64,000 nt of DNA from Fodinibacter sp963730365 (GTDB lineage: Bacteria > Actinomycetota > Actinomycetes > Actinomycetales > Dermatophilaceae). The stretch spans positions 379,455-443,454 of the forward strand of contig CAVSRM010000010.1 of NCBI GenBank assembly GCA_963730365.1. The letters are read 5' to 3'. The position numbers and the translations under genes are program-made. The notes beneath the pieces are model-generated. The model saw only the letters and a program-made list of their open reading frames with translations, was not told where the DNA came from and did not search any database. Below are positions 8,936 through 17,322 of this stretch, piece by piece; position 1 is the stretch's first letter, and each line of letters starts with the position of its first letter.

Positions 8936-11446
8936 ATGTTCGAACGGTTCACCGACCGCGCCCGCCGCGTTGTCGTGCTCGCGCAGGAGGAGGCGCGCGG
9001 CCTCAACCACAACTACATCGGCACCGAGCACATCCTCCTCGGCCTGATCCATGAGGGCGAGGGCGTCGCGAGCAAGGCCCTGGAGAGCCTCGGCATCTCC
9101 CTCGAAGCAGTCCGGGAGCAGGTCCAGGAGATCATCGGCCAGGGCCAGCAGGCCCCCACGGGCCACATCCCCTTCACGCCCCGGGCCAAGAAGGTCCTCG
9201 AGCTGAGCCTGCGCGAGGCCCTGCAGCTCGGCCACAACTACATCGGCACCGAGCACATCCTCCTCGGACTCATCCGCGAGGGCGAGGGCGTGGCCGCCCA
9301 GGTACTCGTCAAGCTGGGCGCCGACCTGTCCAGGGTGCGCCAGCAGGTCATCCAGCTCATCTCCGGCTACCAGGGCGGCAAGGAGGGCGCAGCCGCCGGC
9401 GCAGGAGCCTCCGCGGGTGGGGCCGCCGAGGGCACCCCGGCCGGGTCGCTCGTGCTCGACCAGTTCGGTCGCAACCTCACGCAGGCAGCCCGAGAGGGCA
9501 AGCTCGACCCGGTCATCGGGCGGGAGAAGGAGATCGAGCGGGTCATGCAGGTGCTCTCCCGCCGCACGAAGAACAATCCCGTGCTCATCGGCGAGCCCGG
9601 CGTCGGAAAGACGGCGGTCGTCGAGGGCCTCGCCCAGGACGTCGTGCGCGGCGAGGTGCCGGAGACCCTCAAGGACAAGCAGCTCTACACCCTCGACCTC
9701 GGCGCGCTCGTCGCCGGCAGCCGCTACCGCGGTGACTTCGAGGAGCGGCTGAAGAAGGTCCTCAAGGAGATCCGCACCCGCGGCGACATCGTCCTGTTCA
9801 TCGACGAGATCCACACCCTCGTCGGTGCCGGCGCGGCCGAGGGCGCGATCGACGCGGCCTCCATCCTCAAGCCGATGCTCGCCCGCGGTGAGCTCCAGGT
9901 CATCGGGGCGACCACGCTCGACGAGTACCGCAAGCACATCGAGAAGGACGCCGCGCTCGAGCGCCGCTTCCAGCCGATCCAGGTGGCCGAGCCGACGCTG
10001 GCGCACGCCATCGAGATCCTCAAGGGCCTGCGCGACCGCTACGAGGCGCACCACCGCGTCTCGATCACCGACGGCGCCCTCGTGGCGGCGGCGAACATGG
10101 CCGACCGCTACGTCAACGACCGTTTCCTCCCGGACAAGGCGATCGACCTCATCGACGAGGCGGGCGCGCGACTGCGCATTCGCCGGATGACCGCACCGCC
10201 GGACCTGCGCGAGTTCGACGAGAAGATCGCGAACGTCGTGCGCGAGAAGGAGTCGGCCATCGACGGCCAGGACTTCGAGAAGGCCGCACGGCTGCGCGAC
10301 GACGAGAAGAACCTCCGCGCCGACAAGGCTCGCCGTGAGGCCGAGTGGAAGTCCGGCGACATGGACGTCATCGCCGAGGTCGACGAGGAGCTCATCGCCG
10401 AGGTCCTCGCGGCCTCCACCGGCATCCCGGTCTTCAAGCTCACCGAGGAGGAGTCCAGCCGGCTGCTCCACATGGAGGACGAGCTGCACAAGCGGGTCGT
10501 GGGCATGGACGACGCCATCAAGGCGCTCTCCCAGGCCATCCGGCGCACCCGCGCCGGGCTCAAGGACCCCCGTCGACCGGGTGGCTCGTTCATCTTCGCC
10601 GGCCCCACCGGTGTCGGGAAGACCGAGCTGGCCAAGACGCTCGCGGAGTTCCTCTTCGGCGACGAGGACGCCCTCATCCAGCTCGACATGTCGGAGTACA
10701 GCGAGAAGCACACCGTCTCGCGCCTCTTCGGCTCGCCCCCCGGGTACGTCGGCTACGAGGAGGGTGGCCAGCTCACCGAGAAGGTCCGTCGCAAGCCGTT
10801 CAGCGTCGTGCTCTTCGACGAGGTCGAGAAGGCCCACCCGGAGATCTTCAACTCGCTGCTCCAGGTGCTCGAGGACGGTCGGCTCACCGACTCCCAGGGC
10901 CGGATGGTCGACTTCAAGAACACCGTCATCATCATGACGACCAACCTCGGCACCCGGGACATCTCCAAGGGCTCGCTCGGCTTCTCGGCCGGGCCCGACA
11001 CCCGTTCGGACTACGAGCGGATGAAGAACAAGGTCATCGACGAGCTCAAGCAGCACTTCCGTCCCGAGTTCCTCAACCGTGTCGACGACACGATCGTCTT
11101 CCCGCAGCTCAGCCAGTCGGAGATCGTGCAGATCGTCGACCTCGAGATCGCCAAGCTCGACAAGCGGCTCAAGGACAAGGACATGGGCATGGAACTCACC
11201 CCGGCGGCGAAGAACCTGCTGGCGGCCAAGGGCTACGACCCCGTGCTCGGTGCCAGGCCGCTGCGGCGCACCATCCAGCGCGAGATCGAGGACGTCCTCT
11301 CCGAGAAGATCCTCTTCGGCGAGCTGAAGGCCGGCGAGATCGTCGCGGTCGACGCCACCGGCGAGAAGAAGGACGACACCTTCACCTTCGAGGGCACGCC
11401 GCACTCGCGAGGCATCGAGGTGCCGGTCGTCGTCGCCGAGGGCTGA
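8936..11446 (+). CDS. clpC: ATP-dependent Clp protease ATP-binding subunit ClpC
   Basis: This AAA+ unfoldase of 836 residues starts MFERFTDRARRVVVLAQEEA, the standard ClpC start. It has the double Clp N domain (1-150), a first AAA domain with Walker A GEPGVGKT near residue 219, a UVR/middle coiled domain around 410-450, and a second AAA domain with Walker A GPTGVGKTE near 556 and Walker B SVVLFDEVEKAHPE. It feeds substrates to ClpP and is essential in mycobacteria. The start has AGGAGA eight bases upstream and a TAGCAT -10 candidate at 8901-8906. A strong hairpin follows the stop. An open antisense frame along the whole gene is a high-GC shadow. Confidence 0.98.
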   Translation: MFERFTDRARRVVVLAQEEARGLNHNYIGTEHILLGLIHEGEGVASKALESLGISLEAVREQVQEIIGQGQQAPTGHIPFTPRAKKVLELSLREALQLGHNYIGTEHILLGLIREGEGVAAQVLVKLGADLSRVRQQVIQLISGYQGGKEGAAAGAGASAGGAAEGTPAGSLVLDQFGRNLTQAAREGKLDPVIGREKEIERVMQVLSRRTKNNPVLIGEPGVGKTAVVEGLAQDVVRGEVPETLKDKQLYTLDLGALVAGSRYRGDFEERLKKVLKEIRTRGDIVLFIDEIHTLVGAGAAEGAIDAASILKPMLARGELQVIGATTLDEYRKHIEKDAALERRFQPIQVAEPTLAHAIEILKGLRDRYEAHHRVSITDGALVAAANMADRYVNDRFLPDKAIDLIDEAGARLRIRRMTAPPDLREFDEKIANVVREKESAIDGQDFEKAARLRDDEKNLRADKARREAEWKSGDMDVIAEVDEELIAEVLAASTGIPVFKLTEEESSRLLHMEDELHKRVVGMDDAIKALSQAIRRTRAGLKDPRRPGGSFIFAGPTGVGKTELAKTLAEFLFGDEDALIQLDMSEYSEKHTVSRLFGSPPGYVGYEEGGQLTEKVRRKPFSVVLFDEVEKAHPEIFNSLLQVLEDGRLTDSQGRMVDFKNTVIIMTTNLGTRDISKGSLGFSAGPDTRSDYERMKNKVIDELKQHFRPEFLNRVDDTIVFPQLSQSEIVQIVDLEIAKLDKRLKDKDMGMELTPAAKNLLAAKGYDPVLGARPLRRTIQREIEDVLSEKILFGELKAGEIVAVDATGEKKDDTFTFEGTPHSRGIEVPVVVAEG

Positions 11447-11461
11447 CCGGGACCCGCACGA

Positions 11462-11493
11462 GAAGGGCCCCCGACTCCGGTCGGGGGCCCTTC
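11462..11493 (+). terminator. Terminator hairpin after clpC
   Basis: A perfect 13-bp stem (GAAGGGCCCCCGA paired with its complement) closes a 6-base loop 15 bases after the clpC stop. The U-tract is short (TTCT), as is usual in high-GC actinobacteria. Confidence 0.85.
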
Positions 11494-11706
11494 TGCGTCC
11501 GGCGTGGTCGGCTCGGCGTTGCCGACATCCTGACCGAATCTTTGAGATTCCTTTACCCTCCCGGGTGCCGATCCGGTTCATCATTGATGTGTGCACGAAG
11601 CCCCCGGGCATGGTGCGCAGAGCGGCCCGTCACCTCCCCTGCGGTGGCGGGCCGCCACCACGTTCGCACGGGTGCACCGCGATGCCGGCGGGCGGGCGAA
11701 GCCCTC

Positions 11707-11712
11707 TAGGCT
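11707..11712 (+). promoter_or_regulatory. -10 element of leaderless argA-type gene
   Basis: TAGGCT is seven bases before the GTG at 11720 with no ribosome binding site between, matching the leaderless layout seen at nei and the Nudix gene. It also supports the choice of this GTG as the start. Confidence 0.5.
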
Positions 11713-11719
11713 CACCTGC

Positions 11720-12286
11720 GTGTCCCCTGACGACCCGTCCGCACCGCCCCCTCCCGGAGCGCCCCCGGCGAGCGCCCCGAGAAACGGCCCGCAGTATGTC
11801 GTTCGGCCGGCAAGGACCTCCGACGTGCGAGCCATCCGCGCCCTGGTGAGCCCCTTGGCGGAGCGCCGGGTGCTGCTCAACAAGGAGGCGGTCGCCTACT
11901 ACGAGTCGGTGTCGGACTTCGTCGTCGCCGAGTCAGACGGGCGGATCATCGGGTGCGGGGCGCTGCACGTGCTCTGGGAGGACCTCGGTGAGATCCGCAC
12001 CATCGCCGTCGACGAGGCGTCGCTCGGCCTCGGAGTGGGCACCGCGCTCCTGGAACGGCTGGTCGAGAAGGCGGGTGACCTCGGCCTGCGACGGCTGTTC
12101 TGCCTCACCTTCGAGACGGCCTTCTTCACCCGGCACGGCTTCTCGGCCATCGAGGGCCAGGCGGTCGAGCCCGCGGTGTACGCCGAGCTCCTGCGCTCCT
12201 ACGACGAGGGGGTCGCGGAGTTCCTCGACCTCGAGCGGGTCAAACCCAACACCCTGGGGAACACGAGGATGCTCCGGACGCTCTGA
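11720..12286 (+). CDS. argA: Amino-acid N-acetyltransferase (short ArgA type)
   Basis: A 188-residue GNAT protein. The core after a Pro-rich N-terminal tail contains IRTIAVDEASLGLGVGTALLERL-like motif A (GLGVGTALL, about 105-115) and FFTRHGFSAIEG, the signature of the short N-acetylglutamate synthases of actinobacteria that make the first intermediate of arginine synthesis. The GTG start is supported by the -10 element seven bases upstream; no Shine-Dalgarno is present. No other arginine genes are nearby, so the specific substrate rests on similarity to the mycobacterial clpC-region enzyme (from memory). The last 350 bases lie antisense to an open frame of the convergent peptidase gene. Confidence 0.8.
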   Translation: MSPDDPSAPPPPGAPPASAPRNGPQYVVRPARTSDVRAIRALVSPLAERRVLLNKEAVAYYESVSDFVVAESDGRIIGCGALHVLWEDLGEIRTIAVDEASLGLGVGTALLERLVEKAGDLGLRRLFCLTFETAFFTRHGFSAIEGQAVEPAVYAELLRSYDEGVAEFLDLERVKPNTLGNTRMLRTL

Positions 12287-14206
12287 GCGGACCGCCCGGC
12301 GCATCACGAGCCACCCGCCCAGGACGAGGAGCGCCACGGTGACGAGGGCCAGCAGGATGACTCCTGACCCCACGAGGAGGGAGATGCCGGAACGTTGGCT
12401 CACCTGCTCGGCGGCGGCCGAGGCCTCCTCCAGTCGTCCGTCGTCGAGGAGGACCTGCGCGTCGAGAGCGCGATCGTCGACGCCCAGCACGACATCGCCG
12501 AGCGCGGCCACCGGATCCCGGTCGGCCGACGCGAGCGCGCTGGCGGCGCCGACGGCCTCGATGGCCCCGGCGGCCCTGGGCAGCGTGGTGGCCAGGGCCG
12601 CGTACTCCTCGTCCTGGGCGGCCTCCTCGTAGGAGGACCGGACGACGGCGGGCACCTGCTGGTCGGACGCCTCGGCCGCGGCCTGGACCCGGCGCGCGGA
12701 GGAACCCAGCTCCTGCACCTCGGCGATCACGTGGTCCGCCCGGGCGAAGTCCCAGACGGTCATCGCGTCGCGCAGGCCCTCCGGCGGAACCCACTCCCCG
12801 TCGGCGTCATCGACCCGCGCGTAGGCCTCGCGGGACTGCTGGCGCGGGGCCAGCAGCGCGCTCTGCTCGGGAGTCAGGACCCACCGCTGGAACACCGCGG
12901 CCGCATCCTCGACCCCGCCGCGCTCCTCGACGAGGTCGAGCCAGCGCGACCACGAGGTACGTCCGCCGTCGGGCGAGCTCGTTCCGGCCGGGTCGTAGGC
13001 TCGCTCGCCGGCGATCGCCGAGGAGAGGACCGCCGCGAGGGTGTCGTCATCGAGGTCACCGATGAGCGCGGATGTCGCCGTGAGCGCCGCGGGGTAGGCA
13101 TAACCGTCGACCGCGGCCGAGCGGGTGCTCGCCGACCCATCCCAGGCGTTGAGCGCGATCGCTCCCGCGTCGCCGCGGGACACGGCAGTCTGGCCACTGG
13201 GCGTCCCCCCGGTCTCGCGGACGGCCCGGTCGGCGAGGAGCTGGGCCAGGCCCTCGTACACCCACCGCTCGTCGAAGCGCTCCCCCGCGACCCAGGCGTG
13301 CGACAGCTCATGGAGGATGAGGTCATCGTCGAGCCGTTCCCCCACGACGATCTCGTCGTCCGTCGGGTCGAACCACCCGTCGTAGCCGAACAACGAGGGG
13401 GAGGCGTCCTCGCGCACGCGTTCGAGGCCCCCGGGCCACGGCGTCCCGACGAGGCGCTCGAGCACGGGGATGCCGGTGGCGAGCCGGTCGGCGACGAAGT
13501 CGGCCCACTCGGGGTCGTCCTTGAACCCGGCGAGGACGAACGACGTGCCCCCGGCATCGACGGTTCGCTCCTCGGATGCGTCAGGGTCGCGCAGCGAGAC
13601 CACGGCCCAGAACCCGTCCGAGCCCTCGGCGCGGTAGGTCACGGCGTCGCCATCCTGGTCGGGGGTGAAGCCGTCGCTCGTGCTGTCGAAGGTCATCGAC
13701 GCCGGGGCGACCACCTCCACGACGTTGCGCCCGGGATCACCGACCCCGTAGACCGCGAAGGTCGCGTACCCCTGGCCGACCCGGGTGCTATCGGGCGAAC
13801 GCGGCTTCTCTCCGGGAACGCGGAAGGTCAGCTCGACCTCCGTGGACCGCCCGGACCTCAGCTGTGGGAAGGAGATCCGCGCGAGTCTCGTGCTCGGGTC
13901 GTCGGTGGCGTCGAGGGCCACGCGGAGCGGTGCCCCGCCGCTCGTCGCGCGAACATCCTCGGCACCGGCCGGGACGGGCACGGCGTAGCCGTCGTAGTAC
14001 GAGTACCCCCCCGTGCCGGGGTCGGTCGTGATGTTGCGCAGGTCGAGGGTGACTGTCGCGTCGACCGTGGTGGCCTCGGCGTCGAGGACGTAGCGGCTTC
14101 GGGCGCCGGTGGCGAGCCCGTCGTCGGCCACCGCAGGCGCGGCGCCGGTGAGGACCGTCGCTGCGAGAACGACGCCGGCGAGCCCACCGGTCCACCACCG
14201 CCTCAC
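11933..14206 (-). CDS. Secreted, membrane-anchored HExxH metallopeptidase-like protein
   Basis: The GTG at 14206 has GGAGG ten bases upstream and starts a clear signal peptide (RRWWTGGLAGVVLAATVLTG, cleavage after AVA). Residues 30-250 look like beta-sandwich. A HELSH zinc motif followed by WVYEGLAQ resembles gluzincin (M1-like) active sites, so a cell-surface zinc peptidase is likely. Near residue 620 comes a transmembrane helix (GVILLALVTVALLVLGGWLV) and a short basic tail. The frame then stays open for about 350 bases antisense to argA, giving a low-complexity Glu/Leu/Arg tail; the stop at 11933 is therefore suspicious and the natural end is probably close to 12290 (a one-base frame error would place a stop near 12240). 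Substrate unknown. Confidence 0.75.
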   Translation of the reverse strand: MRRWWTGGLAGVVLAATVLTGAAPAVADDGLATGARSRYVLDAEATTVDATVTLDLRNITTDPGTGGYSYYDGYAVPVPAGAEDVRATSGGAPLRVALDATDDPSTRLARISFPQLRSGRSTEVELTFRVPGEKPRSPDSTRVGQGYATFAVYGVGDPGRNVVEVVAPASMTFDSTSDGFTPDQDGDAVTYRAEGSDGFWAVVSLRDPDASEERTVDAGGTSFVLAGFKDDPEWADFVADRLATGIPVLERLVGTPWPGGLERVREDASPSLFGYDGWFDPTDDEIVVGERLDDDLILHELSHAWVAGERFDERWVYEGLAQLLADRAVRETGGTPSGQTAVSRGDAGAIALNAWDGSASTRSAAVDGYAYPAALTATSALIGDLDDDTLAAVLSSAIAGERAYDPAGTSSPDGGRTSWSRWLDLVEERGGVEDAAAVFQRWVLTPEQSALLAPRQQSREAYARVDDADGEWVPPEGLRDAMTVWDFARADHVIAEVQELGSSARRVQAAAEASDQQVPAVVRSSYEEAAQDEEYAALATTLPRAAGAIEAVGAASALASADRDPVAALGDVVLGVDDRALDAQVLLDDGRLEEASAAAEQVSQRSGISLLVGSGVILLALVTVALLVLGGWLVMRRAVRSERPEHPRVPQGVGFDPLEVEELRDPLVVGAQELGVHRGLDRLALDGREAVPGEEGRLEGEAEQPSQAEVTRLLDQPFQERGAHSEAERRLVDGDGADLTEVLPEHVQRPAPDDPPV

Positions 14207-14323
14207 CCGAATGACACCTCCCCGCCGCTCGACCGCGCTGCGTGCGCTCGTCAGGACTGTATGCCGCGGCACCGACTCACGCCCGGGGCTCGGGCAACTG
14301 ATGCAGCCGGGCGACCTGCGGCG

Positions 14324-14938
14324 TCACAGCGGGCGGGACACGGTGACCGGGTCGCCGGGCCGGATCCGGCCCGGCACCACCACCTTGGCGTTGAGCCCAC
14401 GCAGCCGCAGGGACCGTCCCACCCGCCCGTTGACGAAGCGCATCGCCTCGCCCCCGAACCGGTCGATGAACTTCGCGCAGCCCCGGTGCGGCTGGTCGGT
14501 GACCTCGATGACCGCCCCTCGCGCGGCGGGGTCGCCGATGGTGAGGGTCGTCCCGGTGGGGAGGTTCTCGTGCGAGAGGTCGAGGTCGACGTAGAGCTGG
14601 TCCCCGGCCAGCGCCCGCCGCTCCGGCGTCCCGGCGAGGAAGGCCACCATCCGGGCGCTCATGACGTTGAGCTGCATGTCGGGGTGCGAGGAGCCGTCGT
14701 CGGTGCGCGAGCTGCCGCGAAGCGCCCAGGTGTCGCCCACCAGGCCGACCAGGAGGTCGAGCTGACCCTCGTCCAGGACCGAGCGCTCCCCCTCCGATGG
14801 GCGGGCGACGACGAGGTCGAGGGTGCCGACGTCGCGGGGCGCCTGGCGCAGCGTGCCGAGGAAGTCCTCGAGCTCCGCGGTGGTGCGCGCCGGTTCGCGG
14901 ACGGTGGGACCGTCGGTGGCGGGGGCGGGGGCGCTCAT
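14324..14938 (-). CDS. MOSC domain-containing protein
   Basis: A 204-residue protein with a MOSC fold. The key Cys sits in the segment HRGCAKF (about residue 155), and beta-rich segments such as GDQLYVDLDLSHENLPTG match the family, which transfers sulfur or reduces N-hydroxylated substrates with the molybdenum cofactor, or acts without it in small stand-alone proteins. The ATG at 14938 is preceded by GGGAG at close spacing; an upstream in-frame ATG at 14974 lacks an RBS. It lies between the secreted peptidase gene and mutY, on the same strand, with 53 bases to the mutY stop. No molybdenum-cofactor genes are nearby, so its partner is unknown. Confidence 0.85.
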   Translation of the reverse strand: MSAPAPATDGPTVREPARTTAELEDFLGTLRQAPRDVGTLDLVVARPSEGERSVLDEGQLDLLVGLVGDTWALRGSSRTDDGSSHPDMQLNVMSARMVAFLAGTPERRALAGDQLYVDLDLSHENLPTGTTLTIGDPAARGAVIEVTDQPHRGCAKFIDRFGGEAMRFVNGRVGRSLRLRGLNAKVVVPGRIRPGDPVTVSRPL

Positions 14939-14991
14939 GCTCCCATCGTGCCCGGCGGCGGTGGTCCACGCCACGGGGTTCCGGGGGTCGG

Positions 14992-15837
14992 TCAGACGGG
15001 GAGGCGCCAGAGTCCGTCGTCGTCGGCCTCCAGGAGACCGTCCTCCACGAGGGACGCGAGCGCGCGGTCCAGCTGGCCCTCAGCGGCGGCGATCCCGAGG
15101 AGCTCGTCGTGGCCCACCGGGGTCTCGCTCTCGCGCAGCACCTGGAGCACCGCCCCCCGCACCTGACGGTCGGTCCCCTGCCACGCCTGGCCGCGACGCG
15201 CGGGACCGTCATCCGGCGGGAATCCCGCCAGGGCCCACCCACACGCCGCGGAGACCGGACAGGAGGCACAGTCGGGGGCGCGAGCCGTGCAGACCACCGC
15301 TCCGAACTCCATGACGGCGACGTTCCACGTGGCCGCCGAGGCCGGGTCGTCAGGCACCATCGACGCGGCCAGCGCCCGCTCACGAGCGGTGAGTGCCGGC
15401 GCGGCCTGGGCCCGGGCCTCCAGGGTCCGGACCAGAACCCGACGCACGTTGGTGTCGATGACGACTGACCGTCGACCGAAGCCGAATGCCGTGACCGCCG
15501 CTGCCGTGTACTCCCCCACGGCGGGGAGCGCCCTCAGGTCCTCCTCGGCGTGGGGGACCTCTCCGCCGTGGCGATCGACGATGACGATGGCCGCCTCGCG
15601 CAGCCGCAGCGCCCGGCGGGGGTAGCCGAGGCGCTTCCACGCCCGCACCACGTCGGCCGGTGACGCCTCGGCGAGGGCCTTGGGCGACGGCCACCGGTCC
15701 AGCCACTCCTGCCACACCGGAGCCACCCTCGCGACCGGGGTCTGCTGCGACATGACCTCGGAGACCAGGACTCCCCACGGCGAGCACGACGGGTCACGCC
15801 ACGGCAGCGGGCGGGCGTGCCCGGCATACCAGTCCAC
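14992..15837 (-). CDS. mutY: A/G-specific adenine glycosylase MutY
   Basis: MutY removes adenine mispaired with 8-oxoguanine. The HhH-GPD fold is present with LPAVGEYTAAAV and the catalytic Asp in VVIDTNVRRVL, and the [4Fe-4S] cluster ligands form C-x6-C-x2-C-x5-C near residues 193-209. The C-terminal MutT-like domain is reduced; the last 60 residues form a winged-helix-like unit. The start is uncertain: GTG 15837 has a GGAGG five bases upstream, but the frame stays open to ATG 16119 through a dispersed palindromic repeat that itself offers two in-frame GTG codons, and a Pro/Ser-rich stretch. I chose the downstream start, which loses part of the first helix compared with other MutY proteins. 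It follows disA and radA on the same strand. Confidence 0.9.
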   Translation of the reverse strand: MDWYAGHARPLPWRDPSCSPWGVLVSEVMSQQTPVARVAPVWQEWLDRWPSPKALAEASPADVVRAWKRLGYPRRALRLREAAIVIVDRHGGEVPHAEEDLRALPAVGEYTAAAVTAFGFGRRSVVIDTNVRRVLVRTLEARAQAAPALTARERALAASMVPDDPASAATWNVAVMEFGAVVCTARAPDCASCPVSAACGWALAGFPPDDGPARRGQAWQGTDRQVRGAVLQVLRESETPVGHDELLGIAAAEGQLDRALASLVEDGLLEADDDGLWRLPV

Positions 15838-15867
15838 GATCTCCTCCCGCAGCCCCTCCCGCCCGCT

Positions 15868-15952
15868 CGAACCTCTGCTAGCAGAGGTTGCTGCACGAGC
15901 CACACGTTGCACCCTGTGGTTCGAGCGCGAACCTCTGCTAGCAGAGGTTCGT
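15868..15952 (-). repeat. Dispersed palindromic repeat, copy 1
   Basis: Two copies of the palindrome CCTCTGCTAGCAGAGG (full extents 15870-15889 and 15928-15951, the second 24 bp) flank a 38-base core containing CCACAGGGTGCAACGTGTGG, itself an imperfect inverted repeat. A second, less perfect copy in the opposite orientation lies at 59516-59592. This one is immediately upstream of, or within, the 5' end of mutY. It is a candidate REP/MITE-like element or a structured RNA element. Confidence 0.8.
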
Positions 15953-16151
15953 GGAGGGGATGCCGGCTCAGGTCCCGGCTGGGATCCGGGGAGTGAGGGA
16001 GAACCGTGCGGTCGGGACGACTCGTCGGGTCGCGGCGACCCGGGCGGTCGGGACGGCCCGTGGGGTGGGGACGAGTCGGGGGGTGGGGACGACTCGGGGG
16101 GTGAGGGCATCGGTGGCACGCGGCGAACGGCAGGGAGGGACTCGGCCCGAC

Positions 16152-17234
16152 TCAGACGTAGCGCTCGAGGATGCTCGACTCGGCCAGCCGGGAGAGACCC
16201 TCGCGCACCAGCCGGGCCCGCCCCTCGCCCACGCCGTCGACGTCCATGAGGTCGTCGATGTTCGCGGCCAGCAGCTTCTGGAGGCTCCCGAAGTGGTCGA
16301 CGAGGCGCTCGACGATGGCTCCGGGCAGCCGGGGGACCTTGGAGAGCAGCCGGAACCCCAACGGGCTGATGGAGGAGTCGAGGGAGTCACCGACGATGAT
16401 GAACCCGATCGCCCGGGCAGCCGCCGCGGGGTCGAGAAGCTCCGTGGAGTGGATGGCTGTGAGGCTTTCGACGGCCTGCTGGAGCGTGAAGCCGCCCCTG
16501 GCCTCGTGCAGGTAGTCGCGGATCACGAGGTCGAGGTCGTCGGACAGGCCACCGGTGAGCTCCTCGAGCTGCAGGCTGAGTAGGCGACCGTCGGTGCCGA
16601 GCTGAACGACGTAGTCGGCGATCTCGTCCTTGATGCGGCGCACCATCTCGAGTCGTTGCAGCACGTTGGCGACGTCGCGCACGGTGACGAGGTCCTCGAT
16701 CTCGAGCGCCGAGAGCGTTCCGGTGACCTCGTCGAGCCGGGACTTGTACCGCTCGAGCGTCTGGAGCGCCTGGTTGGCCCGCGACAGGATGGCGCTGGAG
16801 TCCTCGAGCACGACACGGCGCCCCGCGACGTAGAGCGCGATGATGCGCATGGACTGGCTCACCGAGACGACCGGGAAGCCGGTCTGCTTGGCGACTCGCT
16901 CGGCAGTGCGGTGCCGAGTGCCCGACTCGCTGGTCTCGATGCTCGCGTCGGGGATGAGCTGGGTGGCGGCGCGCAGGATGCGTGTCACGTCACGGTCGCA
17001 CACGATCGCGCCGTCCATCTTCGCGAGCTCGCGCAGCCTGGTGGCCGAGAACTCCACGTCGAGCGGGAAGCCGCCGGTGGACACCTGGTCCATGAGCTTG
17101 TCGTTCCCCAGGACGATGAGGGCCCCCGTGCGCCCGCGCAGGATCCGTTCGAGACCGTCGCGCAGCTCGGTGCCCGGGGCGACGGCGGCAAGCGTTGCTC
17201 GCACGAGCTCGTCGGCACTCTCGTTTCCGGGCAC
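16152..17234 (-). CDS. disA: DNA integrity scanning diadenylate cyclase DisA
   Basis: At 360 residues this matches the usual DisA length. DisA scans DNA for branched structures and makes the second messenger c-di-AMP. The N-terminal DAC domain shows KMDGAIVCD (about 85-93) and GTRHRTAERVAKQTG (about 117-131), the two ATP-binding motifs. A helical linker with a long coiled region follows, then a C-terminal helix-hairpin-helix (LMDVDGVGEGRARLVREGL). GTG 17234 has AGGAGG five bases upstream, and this start gives the expected N-terminus. It sits 88 bases downstream of radA, the standard actinobacterial pair in which RadA modulates DisA. No c-di-AMP phosphodiesterase is in the window. Confidence 0.97.
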   Translation of the reverse strand: MPGNESADELVRATLAAVAPGTELRDGLERILRGRTGALIVLGNDKLMDQVSTGGFPLDVEFSATRLRELAKMDGAIVCDRDVTRILRAATQLIPDASIETSESGTRHRTAERVAKQTGFPVVSVSQSMRIIALYVAGRRVVLEDSSAILSRANQALQTLERYKSRLDEVTGTLSALEIEDLVTVRDVANVLQRLEMVRRIKDEIADYVVQLGTDGRLLSLQLEELTGGLSDDLDLVIRDYLHEARGGFTLQQAVESLTAIHSTELLDPAAAARAIGFIIVGDSLDSSISPLGFRLLSKVPRLPGAIVERLVDHFGSLQKLLAANIDDLMDVDGVGEGRARLVREGLSRLAESSILERYV

Positions 17235-17322
17235 CCGGCCTCCTCCCCTGAACTCCGGACCCGCAGCGGCACGGGGCTCTCGGCCGCATCCTACCGGTGC
17301 GACTCGCCTGACCGCCCTTCCG

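Noticed and set aside
8900..11611. A 903-codon open frame antisense to clpC
   Set aside because: It mirrors clpC codon structure (Leu/Glu/Asp/Val-rich), has no domain and no RBS; such antisense frames are common in very GC-rich genes. The same applies to long antisense frames over gyrA/gyrB, ponA, ku and dnaA.
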